NCBI GenBank assembly: GCA_964451705.1
Contig: CAYVIV010000015.1
Coordinates: forward strand, 1 to 20,670
Direction of reading: 5' to 3'
Length of the DNA: 20,670 nt
Source of the DNA: CAYYFV01 sp964451705
GTDB lineage: Bacteria > Patescibacteriota > Gracilibacteria > UBA1369 > GCA-2718715
This document shows positions 1-8,026 of this stretch, in pieces (position 1 is the stretch's first letter; the number at the start of each line of letters is the position of its first letter). The notes below the pieces were generated by a model that saw only the letters and a program-made list of their open reading frames with translations, was not told the DNA's origin and made no database searches. The position numbers and the translations under genes are program-made.

Positions 1-200
1 AATCTGCTGGGGCGTGTAATTTCATAATTTGGAGTTTAAATCTGTATCCCTATGGGGCAGGGACTTAAAAAAACTTGGTGAATATGAGGCCAGCTTAATA
101 CCTCTAAGTACTAGCATAGTCTATGCTATAGCTGCACAATATCAAGGTCAATGTCGAGGTTGCTGAGCAAGTTATAAGTATCCAAGCTAAAAGACGAGGT
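1..200. other. Non-coding flank downstream of the giant lipoprotein gene
   Basis: I find no supported gene here. All three plus-strand frames are broken by stops. The longest open stretch, about 30 codons from 132 to 224, begins right after a TAG, has no ATG, and runs 24 nt into the opposite-strand lipoprotein gene. The only notable structure is the inverted repeat at 112-128. The first 18 bases (atctgctgg followed by ggcgtgta) echo words found in the tandem repeat at 4147-4256 on the other side of the lipoprotein gene. Confidence 0.6.
112..128. repeat. 17-nt inverted repeat (dyad), 8-bp arms around a single base
   Basis: TAGCATAG and CTATGCTA flank one central T, giving a perfect dyad. As RNA it would form a 7-bp stem with a GTC loop. 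It lies about 75 nt downstream of the stop codon of the minus-strand lipoprotein gene, so it could be a 3' mRNA hairpin. No run of T follows it on the minus strand, so it is not a typical intrinsic terminator. A protein-binding dyad is the alternative. Confidence 0.5.
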
Positions 201-3200
201 CTAAAAGAGTGGTTTACCGTTTAAGTAAAGGGTCATGTTGTTATTCGCTGGTACACTGCCCCCCTGCGTAGTGAGTACGATATTCTTAGCTTCGATTTCT
301 CTATATAGAGTCTCAAAAGTTAATGGTTTGCCTAGGCGCTTGGCTTTTTGTGCAGCTGTATGCCATGCATCTGTGACTAACTTATTGGTATAACTATTTT
401 CACTGGCGGATGACAGCATGAGAACCTCATTTGGTAAGCTACTTAGTTCTGGGGTGCTTTTATATATTTCTTCTATATTAAACGAGCTTTTACATGAGAT
501 AAAGTTCAGGTTTGTTTTCCAGGCAGGAGTCCCTGCTGGTTGTGCCTTGAGCCTATCTAATATGGCTTTCCCTAGTTTTGAAACCTGGTACTGCTGTGTA
601 GCAGATTCTTGGAGCTTATTGTCCTCTCCATGCATATGGATATCTATTGTTAAATCGCCCCGCATGTCTCTTATACTCTCAAGCTCTTCGAATGTTTCTG
701 GATTAATAGTGCGTTGCTCGTAAGATGACCCCTGAGCTGCGGAAAATTCTTGAGTATGAGTTGTTTCGAAGGGAGGTTTTTGTAGATTAAATGTATATGC
801 CATCTTATCTGCACTTGTACCTCTAACTTGATAGACTTGTTTTTTATAGACCAGATTATCTTTGAGCTTGTTATAGTAATCTACGCTAGTTTGAAACTGT
901 GAACCAGTTTGCAAACTATCTGATTTTTGAAGGTTAATTAAAATTGAAAAGTAGACACTCAATGGCAACTTAGGAGCCTGCGCTCTTGCAAGGTACTCTA
1001 GATGAAATTCTTCAACTAAGTCTGACACCATATATTTAGTAATATTCTTGTCCACTGCTACTTGAGCAATATGCCTTAGAGTTTCTAAATCATAATCTTG
1101 CACATCTGTGGCAATACCTATGAGCAGCTTGGCTGCTTTCTCTTGGATTTCGGGACTCTGGTTTTGTAGATTGCTCAAGGCCCAAGCTTTTAAGTCTTGC
1201 TGTGAAAAGTCTGCTTGTTTGTCGAGTAAAACATTTAAAATGTAACTTAGATGTTCTGAAATGGTTCGACGAGTCACTTTCTTATCTAGGAAGGACTTAG
1301 GGTCTAAAGAGTATAACAATCTCTGACTTGCTGGATCTACTTTTACATTATACTTAGCATCATTCATATGCTGAAGTGTTTGATGTAACTTAATTATGAG
1401 ATCTACACTATCTGTCTGAATCAGACCATCAATACCCCACAGACCAGTTAGACACCTAACTATCGCTGTTTTATGGTCCTTGATGTTAGGATAAGTACTC
1501 GATAGTTGTTCGCTTTGTAGACTAGGTCTTAAGCCTGGATCTAAAAGTTTGCTTACAACTGCATCTATCTTAGATATATCATGTGACTCCCTCCAGAATA
1601 CTACTAAAGCGTCTATGATAACATCTTGCTCAGGAATGTAACGTAGTCTTTCTAATGTGTTATCTAACTGGAGTATATCTGAGACAGAGACTGGTACATG
1701 AAAGGCTTTGTTAAAAAAGATCCTAATTTTATTGTCTTGAGTCCTGATATTACCCTGCATTTTTGCAGTTACTTTATACAACTCCACAAGCTTGTTTTGC
1801 TGATGGTATTTTGCGAAAAGTTTATCAAGTACCTCTTTGGCAGTCCCAGATTTCATTGCAAACAACTCTGGTATCAATTGAATAATGGTCTGCTCACTTA
1901 CCTTGTGATCTAATAACATGGTCAACTTCCCACTGTAACCCTCAATTCGTTGGCCCTGCCCATATGAAACGAGACCTGCAAATTGCATATCTGAGTTTGC
2001 ATCTCTATACTTATCTATGGTCGGCCATAAGTCTTGATACTCTAAAGTAAGTTTTAGAACCTCTTGAATTTGGGACAACGCCTTGCCATGCTCTAAATAT
2101 GGTTTTGCGCTTGTTACTCCATACCCAACCTTACCTATAGTTTCGAATAGAAGATACCTAAGCTGAGTGTATGAATGAATTTTCGTACTTATATCCAACA
2201 ACGCCTGAAAATAATCTGAATCTGCTAGATAACTCACGAGGGCTTCATCAAACAAATCTAATTGATAGGGTTTTAGCTGATTTACTACTTGAACTTGTTG
2301 TGCTGTGAGTTTCTCTGGAAAGTACTGGATAATTGTATCAAAATGCCTCTTTAACAAAGCCATATCTAGCATCTGAAAGTAATACAAAGCCTTTTTAAAC
2401 TTGCTTTTTGACTCTATATCAGTAAGTAGTTTTAAATTTTCCAGATATAGTTCGTCTGTACTGGATTTAATTAACTGATTAATCTGAGAATACCCAGTGT
2501 CTTGCGACCAATGTTGGTCGTAGTTTTGACTGTAATTATTAAGGAATAAAGATATCTGTGATGACTCCAAACTAGCTGCGTCTTTCAAGAAAATAAAGAG
2601 ATTAAAACGTTCACCTGCAGCGAAATCAACTACATTCCTCCTAATAAAATCACTGATCTCATCTAAAATTGCTGGGTTGAGTACTTGAGCTAACTGCACA
2701 TATTTTTCGGGACTGGATTTAATTAGTCCATATTCAGCCAATTGCTTTACAAACTGCTTGCAATCAGGACTTAAGCTAGCTTGTTGGGCTGCCTGTTCCA
2801 CCTTAGCTACCATAACAGATGTTAGTTCGATTGTTCTTTTTTGGACTGCCTGCTTGGTGTAAATACTCGGCTTATTTTTGTTGAGTTGTAGCAGTTGTGA
2901 CATGTTTAATGGTAAACCCTGGATAATTTCCTGAGCATGTTCTAAGTTTATTACGAGCATCATTTTCCTCACAAACATTGTAAACAGTTCTGGGTCTGCA
3001 CTGGCCAAGACGAAGCTAAAAGTATCTTTGAAAACTTCCAGATATAACCTGCAAAACTCCTCATACTTACTTTTATCGGTACGCATGGAACTGTCTGTAA
3101 ACTCTTGCTCAATCAGAGTAAGTCTTTCTGTAAGTTTTTGGACCTGTGGCGAGTCGCCCATTTTATCTAGAGCTTGCCTCAACGATATAGTAAAGAATGG

Positions 3201-4064
3201 TGTTAAAACGTGGACTGGTGCGATCTGAAAAGCTGATAAATTTCTCAGATTAAATAATGTTGTATCTGAAGAATGCAATAAATCGATCCCCTCCTGATTA
3301 CGTATAGTTATAATAATATACTTGTCATCGAACCTGATTTTATAGTTTATATTGCCTAGCTTGGGATGCTTTTTACTAACTCGATAAACATGCTTACCTT
3401 CAGCAAGAGCATGATATCTCTCTAAATCGACGAACTGACTGATCCCCAAATACTCCAAAAACTTCTCTCCATGTGGTAATGTTTTGAGTTGAGCTTGCTC
3501 TTGGCGCTTGTGAGCCTTCTGGAAAAGGCTATGTAGCTCCTGCATATAACTACTAGCCATCTTCTGGTAGGCAGCTTTGAGCTGTTTATAATTGAGAAGT
3601 CTATCAGCCTGCCTACTAAAAATAAAACCATTTTCATGTGTATACTCTGCTGGTAGATATGGATTATAATCTGCATCAAAATAGATCAAGCTGGCCGCTT
3701 CTGGGTAATCCTCTGCAACCTCTCTTTCAACTATGAATTTCTTGATCTCCGTTATCTCTGATAATATCTCCGGTGTAACCTGCACATCATAGGCCTTAGC
3801 ATATGTTGATACAGCCTGATTATACAAAGCTAACAAAGTCTTATCTGAATCTATGTGAGTAATTAACTTTGGTATATTTTCATAAACTGTAGTGCTTTTA
3901 ATTGCACCTAGCAAATCTCGCTGTAGATTTGTCTGTAAATCTTGTACTTGCAGACTAGGTTCTGAGTGCACACGTGTCTGATGTGTGTTTACAAGTGTAG
4001 TACAAGCAGAATTAACTAGTAGGCCAGTGGCTAGAGATAGTTTGCGAAATCTGTTTTTTAACAT
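201..4064 (-). CDS. Giant predicted lipoprotein with C-terminal C80-like cysteine protease domain
   Basis: This predicted exported protein has 1287 residues from the ATG at 4064. An in-frame TTG at 4088 overlaps the -10 box of the consensus promoter, so ATG is chosen. The N-terminus is basic (MLKNRFRKLS), then hydrophobic, ending in LLVNSAC. C21 is the likely lipidated cysteine, though N at -3 is unusual for a lipobox. Residues ~30-1060 look mostly alpha-helical, with a beta-rich patch near 230-270 and possible HEAT-like helical pairs near 980-1050; I recognise no family there. The C-terminal ~200 residues contain a beta-strand ending in H1145-G, then after 46 residues a second beta-strand ending in C1191, then an EE-Y segment and a third strand (VLMLSSASEN). 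This order resembles peptidase family C80, the autoprocessing domain of TcdA/TcdB and MARTX toxins. D1086 is a possible acidic partner. No glucosyltransferase or RTX repeats are visible. The substrate is unknown, and protease activity is inferred. Confidence 0.75.
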   Translation of the reverse strand: MLKNRFRKLSLATGLLVNSACTTLVNTHQTRVHSEPSLQVQDLQTNLQRDLLGAIKSTTVYENIPKLITHIDSDKTLLALYNQAVSTYAKAYDVQVTPEILSEITEIKKFIVEREVAEDYPEAASLIYFDADYNPYLPAEYTHENGFIFSRQADRLLNYKQLKAAYQKMASSYMQELHSLFQKAHKRQEQAQLKTLPHGEKFLEYLGISQFVDLERYHALAEGKHVYRVSKKHPKLGNINYKIRFDDKYIIITIRNQEGIDLLHSSDTTLFNLRNLSAFQIAPVHVLTPFFTISLRQALDKMGDSPQVQKLTERLTLIEQEFTDSSMRTDKSKYEEFCRLYLEVFKDTFSFVLASADPELFTMFVRKMMLVINLEHAQEIIQGLPLNMSQLLQLNKNKPSIYTKQAVQKRTIELTSVMVAKVEQAAQQASLSPDCKQFVKQLAEYGLIKSSPEKYVQLAQVLNPAILDEISDFIRRNVVDFAAGERFNLFIFLKDAASLESSQISLFLNNYSQNYDQHWSQDTGYSQINQLIKSSTDELYLENLKLLTDIESKSKFKKALYYFQMLDMALLKRHFDTIIQYFPEKLTAQQVQVVNQLKPYQLDLFDEALVSYLADSDYFQALLDISTKIHSYTQLRYLLFETIGKVGYGVTSAKPYLEHGKALSQIQEVLKLTLEYQDLWPTIDKYRDANSDMQFAGLVSYGQGQRIEGYSGKLTMLLDHKVSEQTIIQLIPELFAMKSGTAKEVLDKLFAKYHQQNKLVELYKVTAKMQGNIRTQDNKIRIFFNKAFHVPVSVSDILQLDNTLERLRYIPEQDVIIDALVVFWRESHDISKIDAVVSKLLDPGLRPSLQSEQLSSTYPNIKDHKTAIVRCLTGLWGIDGLIQTDSVDLIIKLHQTLQHMNDAKYNVKVDPASQRLLYSLDPKSFLDKKVTRRTISEHLSYILNVLLDKQADFSQQDLKAWALSNLQNQSPEIQEKAAKLLIGIATDVQDYDLETLRHIAQVAVDKNITKYMVSDLVEEFHLEYLARAQAPKLPLSVYFSILINLQKSDSLQTGSQFQTSVDYYNKLKDNLVYKKQVYQVRGTSADKMAYTFNLQKPPFETTHTQEFSAAQGSSYEQRTINPETFEELESIRDMRGDLTIDIHMHGEDNKLQESATQQYQVSKLGKAILDRLKAQPAGTPAWKTNLNFISCKSSFNIEEIYKSTPELSSLPNEVLMLSSASENSYTNKLVTDAWHTAAQKAKRLGKPLTFETLYREIEAKNIVLTTQGGSVPANNNMTLYLNGKPLF

Positions 4065-4087
4065 GGGGAAAATATTTATTTCCTTCA

Positions 4088-4115
4088 ATTATACTTGTTT
4101 TTGTAGAGTTGTCAA
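4088..4115 (-). promoter_or_regulatory. Consensus sigma70-type promoter of the lipoprotein gene
   Basis: On the minus strand, TTGACA (4115-4110) and TATAAT (4093-4088) are both perfect consensus hexamers, separated by 16 bp. The predicted transcription start is near 4081, giving a leader of roughly 17 nt to the ATG at 4064. This decides the start codon, because the upstream in-frame TTG at 4088 would not be transcribed. The AAGGA at 4086-4082 would lie at or before the transcript's 5' end, so it is unlikely to serve as a ribosome binding site. Confidence 0.75.
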
Positions 4116-4146
4116 GTGTGTTATATATAATCACCCTAAAATATGG

Positions 4147-4256
4147 GCTGCTATTGAGGGCGTGTAGGCTTGATTTGCTTGAATATCTGCTGGATTGCGA
4201 GATGCTGTTTGAGTTGCGGGAAGCTTGATTTGCTTGAATATCTGCTGTTATCTGTG
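4147..4256. repeat. Two ~55-bp imperfect tandem repeats with an identical 25-bp core
   Basis: The 25-bp core, starting gcttgatttgcttgaata, is identical at 4168-4192 and 4223-4247. The copies are 55 bp apart. The sequence before each core is partly similar (gctg, then ttgag, then gcg), so the repeat is best described as two diverged ~55-bp units. The period is not a multiple of three, which argues against coding repeats. The region sits between the divergent promoters of the lipoprotein gene and comF. Confidence 0.7.
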
Positions 4257-4292
4257 GCAATCCAAAAGATTTTACATTTTTTTAACATTTTA

Positions 4293-4321
4293 TTTACATC
4301 ATTGCAATAAGCTGCTAATGT
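4293..4321 (+). promoter_or_regulatory. Probable promoter of comF
   Basis: TTTACA (4293-4298) and TAATGT (4316-4321) are separated by 17 bp. The predicted start of transcription is about 4328, giving a leader near 12 nt before the ATG at 4340. A second -10-like word, TAGAAT, overlaps at 4321-4326. No Shine-Dalgarno sequence precedes the ATG. Confidence 0.4.
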
Positions 4322-4339
4322 AGAATGTATTTTTGACTA

Positions 4340-4957
4340 ATGATTTTAGACTTGATTTTAGAAAACAAATGCCAAATATGTAAGGGGCCAGGGCAGCTGA
4401 CCGACTGCATGGACTGCTGTGCATTTTTGCACGACGCCCTGCATGCCAAGTACTCCAATCTCAACTTTCATGGGGCGAATTTAAAAGTGCATTTTGGATC
4501 GTATAAAAAATTGGAAAAATTTATCAAACTTGGAAAATTTAAAATGAATCCAGATGCCTTTGAATTAATGGCTAAATATATGGCTGATAGTTTGTACCTG
4601 CCGGCAGATGCTTTTTTTACTTTTATTCCATCTAGCTTTAAGACCAATCAGCAAAAGGGTTACAACCCTGCATACCAGATAGCAAATAAACTGGCTCAGT
4701 TAAAACATCTAAATGTTTTTGGCTTACTGGGAGCCAAAGATATCCCCACCCAAACTGGACTCTCGAAAAAACTGAGGGAGCAAAATGTGCAAAAGAAGTT
4801 TTATTTAAAAACTAAACTGGACTTGGCTAGGTTCCAGGTCTGTGTGATTGTAGACGATGTTATAACGACTGGTGCCACGCTGCAGGCGGCCACCAAACTG
4901 CTGCATGGGATGTATCCTAATTTAAATTTTATTTGGCTAACTGTAGCAAAATCCTAA
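4340..4957 (+). CDS. comF: ComF/GntX-family phosphoribosyltransferase-like protein
   Basis: This 205-residue protein has the layout of the ComF family. An N-terminal zinc-binding-type knuckle carries C11, C14, C23 and C26 (plus C27). A C-terminal PRTase fold carries the PRPP-loop motif VIVDDVITTGATL at about residues 169-181. The family motifs KGYNP (106-110) and QTGLS followed by R and N (138-149) are also present. In Firmicutes ComF is needed for DNA uptake in natural transformation, probably acting on single-stranded DNA in the cytoplasm. The biochemical reaction is not firmly established in the family, so function here is inferred from homology. Other competence genes are absent from the window. 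It is the first plus-strand gene after the divergent intergenic region, and the next gene has its own promoter across its stop codon. Confidence 0.88.
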   Translation: MILDLILENKCQICKGPGQLTDCMDCCAFLHDALHAKYSNLNFHGANLKVHFGSYKKLEKFIKLGKFKMNPDAFELMAKYMADSLYLPADAFFTFIPSSFKTNQQKGYNPAYQIANKLAQLKHLNVFGLLGAKDIPTQTGLSKKLREQNVQKKFYLKTKLDLARFQVCVIVDDVITTGATLQAATKLLHGMYPNLNFIWLTVAKS

Positions 4958-4958
4958 C

Positions 4959-4986
4959 TTGAGAATTCTCTGGATTTTGTTAGAAT
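4959..4986 (+). promoter_or_regulatory. Probable extended -10 promoter for the glycosyltransferase-SLH-dnaX run
   Basis: TTGAGA (4959-4964) and TAGAAT (4981-4986) are 16 bp apart, with an extended -10 TG at 4978-4979. The predicted transcription start is near 4993, 14 nt before the ATG at 5007. An in-frame TTG coincides with the -35 box and would not be transcribed from this promoter, which supports the ATG as start. Confidence 0.45.
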
Positions 4987-5006
4987 ATCTGCAGTTAATC
5001 ATAAAC

Positions 5007-6128
5007 ATGAAAATTGCTGTAGTTCACGAGTTTCTACTGAAAATGGGAGGTGCCGAAAATACCTTACGTGCTATTATGCAAGTGTACCCGAATGCAGATA
5101 TGTTTTTTTTGAATGCAGACGAGGATATTTTTCATAAAAACTTTGCTTTTGTCAAAAACCAGTACTACCAAACCAGCTGGCTTGGTAAACTTCCTAAATG
5201 CCTTAGAAGGCTGAGCCGTTTATTTGTGGGAGCCTATCCCCAAATGGTTGAAGCCTTTGATTTTTCGGAATATGACCTGGTGATCTGTAGTTCTAATAGT
5301 TTTGGGCATGGGGTCTGCACTAGTGTGCAGACCCCAGTGGTCTGTTATTACCACTCGGCTTGTAGGTATTTGTGGGATTGGAAAAATGAGTATGAGAAAG
5401 AGAATAAGTTGCGAGGCATTAAGGGGTTTTTGGCAAAGCTGCTGTTTTTTAAGCAGAGGCAATGGGACTTTTTGGCCTCTAAGCGAGTGGATGTTGCTTT
5501 GGCGAACTCTATAAATGTCCAAAAGAGGCTTAAGAAGTACTACAAGCTTGAGTCCGAGGTGTTGTACCCCCCTATCGAGATGCTGGAGGTCGATGAGAAG
5601 CTCTTTGAAAAAGATCAAAGAGAGGAGTTTTTCTTGATTGCATCTACTTTGACGCCTTATAAAAATATTGAGCTAGCTGTTAGGGTTTTTAATGCAAATG
5701 GTCGTAGGCTGGTGGTGGCGGGGGGCGGCGCAGATATGCGCCGCCTAAAAGAGCTGTCAAAGCCTAATATTGAATTTTTGGGCTTTGTCGATAGGTCGAG
5801 GCTTGTAGATCTTATGTCGAAAGCCTATGCCTTTGTGTTCCCAGGTGAGGAGGATTTTGGTATGGCTCCGGTAGAGGCTATGAGCTTTGGATGTCCAGTA
5901 ATTGCCTTTAAAAAAGGTGGCCTCATGGAAAGTGTTATAGATCATGAAACCGGGGTCTTTTTTCAAGAAAACACACAAGCAAGCTTGCAAAATGCTATAG
6001 TAGAATTTGATAGAATTTACCCAGAATTAAAGCTATCTGACTGTCGCAGAGCTGCAAGCAGATTTGATAAGAAAATATTCCAAGAAAAACTTAAAAATAT
6101 AATAAATAAAACCCTCCAAAATGTTTAA
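5007..6128 (+). CDS. GT4-family glycosyltransferase
   Basis: This is a 373-residue GT-B-fold glycosyltransferase. The start at 5007 gives the normal N-terminal strand MKIAVVHEF followed by the glycine loop MGGAEN, the usual acceptor-side start of family GT4 enzymes. The C-terminal half has ASTLTPYKN, VVAGGGAD and FLGFVD segments. The donor-binding motif GEEDFGMAPVEAMSFG (residues 280-295) contains the E-x7-E pair E282/E290. No membrane segment is obvious, so it probably works at the cytoplasmic face on a lipid-linked or polysaccharide acceptor. Donor and acceptor cannot be told from sequence; the general look resembles mannosyltransferases of the WbaZ type. Its stop overlaps the next gene's start by 8 nt, implying translational coupling with the SLH surface protein and a possible role in a surface glycan. 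Confidence 0.88.
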   Translation: MKIAVVHEFLLKMGGAENTLRAIMQVYPNADMFFLNADEDIFHKNFAFVKNQYYQTSWLGKLPKCLRRLSRLFVGAYPQMVEAFDFSEYDLVICSSNSFGHGVCTSVQTPVVCYYHSACRYLWDWKNEYEKENKLRGIKGFLAKLLFFKQRQWDFLASKRVDVALANSINVQKRLKKYYKLESEVLYPPIEMLEVDEKLFEKDQREEFFLIASTLTPYKNIELAVRVFNANGRRLVVAGGGADMRRLKELSKPNIEFLGFVDRSRLVDLMSKAYAFVFPGEEDFGMAPVEAMSFGCPVIAFKKGGLMESVIDHETGVFFQENTQASLQNAIVEFDRIYPELKLSDCRRAASRFDKKIFQEKLKNIINKTLQNV

Positions 6129-8025
6129 AAAGTTTTTACTGCTATTACTGGCATCTTGCTGGATTAGTACAACTGCAAATGCCGCCTTAGATATTCCACA
6201 ACTAGAGTTGGAGTATAGCAATCCGGGAGTTGTTAGCTTTGTGGAACCAGATGATATACTGAGCTATCGGGTCTATTACTCTAATCTAAAATATGAGTAC
6301 AATTTGGCTTTGGAGTCAGAGCTAAGTTTGTGCCCACAAAGCATGGGGCTTTACTGCATTGCAGACTCTGTCTCGAGAAAGGGTTCTAGAATCTACCTGA
6401 ACCTAAAAGATAATTTTAAAGATGCAACTATTGCAATTAAGTATCGAAACACAGACCTGGAATACTCTAAACTTTCTCTACCGATTAACCTATCTCGAAC
6501 TCTTGATAACTTAGAATTAAATGCCTATTCAGATGATGACAAAATTTATTTAGACCTAGAGAATCCAGATAATGTGGAACTGAAGAAGTCTAACTTTCGG
6601 ATTTTTTACCGCTCGGCAAATCGTTCTAGTATGAGAGTCAAGGATTTTAGTGGCTGTAAGTTATATGCTGGAATTTTTCAGACCGAATGTGCTAGTAAAT
6701 CCTTTATACAAACTGGACAAAATTCATATGTGATTACCATTAAAAACAATCTAAAGTTCAATAATCACTTTGTGATTGCCTATATGGATGATTTTTCTTC
6801 TAAGCTGAGTTATTCAAATGTGGTTTATATAAAATCACAAACAAGCGATACTGGCTCCTACATACCTGCTCAAATTAAGAATGTGAAAGTTAACCACAAA
6901 CGTCAGGTATATTTTTTAGAGCCAGATTTCGCCCAAAAATATTACATAAGCTACACCAAAGATTACCCAAGCTACACACCGGATTTAATAGATATGCAAG
7001 AATGTATTTTACAAGAAATACACAGCAACTGTGCAGTAGCTAGAGTTTCTAGAGTTGGCAATAGTATTTACTTAGATATAAAGCCAGAACTACCTGCTGC
7101 CTTTTTTAGTGTTTACTATAAAGATGGTTTTGGTAACACCTCGGAACTTTCGAGACCGGTATATGTGCGTGAGCAAAAACCACTGGATGCTCTGCAAGAC
7201 CGTTTACACCCAATCGATGATTTAAGCGTGAATATGAATGGTGAGATGAGTTTTTCTAAAAAAACTCAAGCCAGCCAATATCATGTAGTGCATACCTATG
7301 GAGATAGGTCTGGTTTTTTGTATTTAGAAGATTTTCCTGGTTGCCGATATTCTGGTCTAAGCTGTATTGGATACAATATTCGCGAAGTATACAATAAGTT
7401 TTACCTAAAAATACGCCCAGAGAAAACTGGAAACCGAATTGCAGTCTACTACACAACTTCGGATGGTCGCAGATCGGAGCTTTCTAACTCTGTATTTGTT
7501 CGAGCAGCCGAAGCTTTAGAAAGTAGAATCTTTAATGATGTCAATTTTACTGAGTACTTTGATGCTATTGGCTTCCTACAACAAAATGGCCATGTAAAGG
7601 GTTATACAGATGGAAGTTTCCGTCCCTATAATATGATTTCTAGAGCGGAGTTTTTAAAGATTCTCATAGAAGCTAAATTCCCAGAAATAGTTGCCTTTAA
7701 CCCAAACTACAGCTGTTTTAATGACTCGCAACTAGACAATTGGTTTAATAAGTACCTATGCTTTGCCAAGCAACGTGGTATTGTTGCTGGCTATGCAGAC
7801 GGCAGCTTTCGACCGGCAGCAGCAATCACCATGGCCGAAGCACTCAAGGTAGCACTAGACACTTTTGATATTCCAGTAGCCCAACAAAGCTCTTGGTTTG
7901 CTGGTTATATTACATCTGCACAGCTGAATGGCCTGTTACCACTCTCACTTAGAAATCGCAGTCCATATGACTTGCTTAACCGTGGTGAAATGGCCTATAT
8001 TACTTATAAAATTTTAACACGCTAG
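6121..8025 (+). CDS. Secreted SLH-domain surface protein with four Cys-pair beta repeats
   Basis: This 634-residue exported protein starts with a signal peptide (MFKKFLLLLLASC, likely cleaved after ANA at residue 21). Residues ~25-460 form four diverged tandem units of ~108-116 residues. Each has a short-spaced cysteine pair (C71/C79, C179/C190, C295/C304, C408/C415), then a strand like IYLDIK, then a segment like AVYYTT..SELS and a final V-Y-V strand. These look like beta-sandwich domains with a disulfide loop. The C-terminus (470-634) carries three S-layer-homology segments. The first two have GYTDGSFRP (494-502) and GYADGSFRP (557-565); the third is degenerate but keeps the NRGEMAYI helix. 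SLH domains normally bind pyruvylated secondary cell-wall polymer, so the protein is probably a non-covalently attached wall or S-layer protein. No LPXTG signal is seen. It overlaps the glycosyltransferase by 8 nt. Confidence 0.88.
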   Translation: MFKKFLLLLLASCWISTTANAALDIPQLELEYSNPGVVSFVEPDDILSYRVYYSNLKYEYNLALESELSLCPQSMGLYCIADSVSRKGSRIYLNLKDNFKDATIAIKYRNTDLEYSKLSLPINLSRTLDNLELNAYSDDDKIYLDLENPDNVELKKSNFRIFYRSANRSSMRVKDFSGCKLYAGIFQTECASKSFIQTGQNSYVITIKNNLKFNNHFVIAYMDDFSSKLSYSNVVYIKSQTSDTGSYIPAQIKNVKVNHKRQVYFLEPDFAQKYYISYTKDYPSYTPDLIDMQECILQEIHSNCAVARVSRVGNSIYLDIKPELPAAFFSVYYKDGFGNTSELSRPVYVREQKPLDALQDRLHPIDDLSVNMNGEMSFSKKTQASQYHVVHTYGDRSGFLYLEDFPGCRYSGLSCIGYNIREVYNKFYLKIRPEKTGNRIAVYYTTSDGRRSELSNSVFVRAAEALESRIFNDVNFTEYFDAIGFLQQNGHVKGYTDGSFRPYNMISRAEFLKILIEAKFPEIVAFNPNYSCFNDSQLDNWFNKYLCFAKQRGIVAGYADGSFRPAAAITMAEALKVALDTFDIPVAQQSSWFAGYITSAQLNGLLPLSLRNRSPYDLLNRGEMAYITYKILTR

Positions 8026-8026
8026 A

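Noticed and set aside
132..224. A 30-codon plus-strand open stretch ending in GLKEWFTV as a gene remnant
   Set aside because: It follows directly on a stop, has no start codon, overlaps the opposite lipoprotein gene, and its length is expected by chance.
3422..3679. 85-codon minus-strand frame inside the lipoprotein gene
   Set aside because: It is a shadow of the long reading frame, without start context or family resemblance.
4126..4131. Plus-strand TATAAT in the divergent intergenic region as the comF promoter
   Set aside because: No -35 box lies 15-19 bp upstream and the leader would be over 200 nt; the 4293-4321 pair fits better.
4012..4260. An open frame on the minus strand across the tandem repeats
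   Set aside because: It overlaps the lipoprotein signal-peptide region in another frame, spans the consensus promoter, and is Ser/Asn-rich only because of the non-coding repeat.
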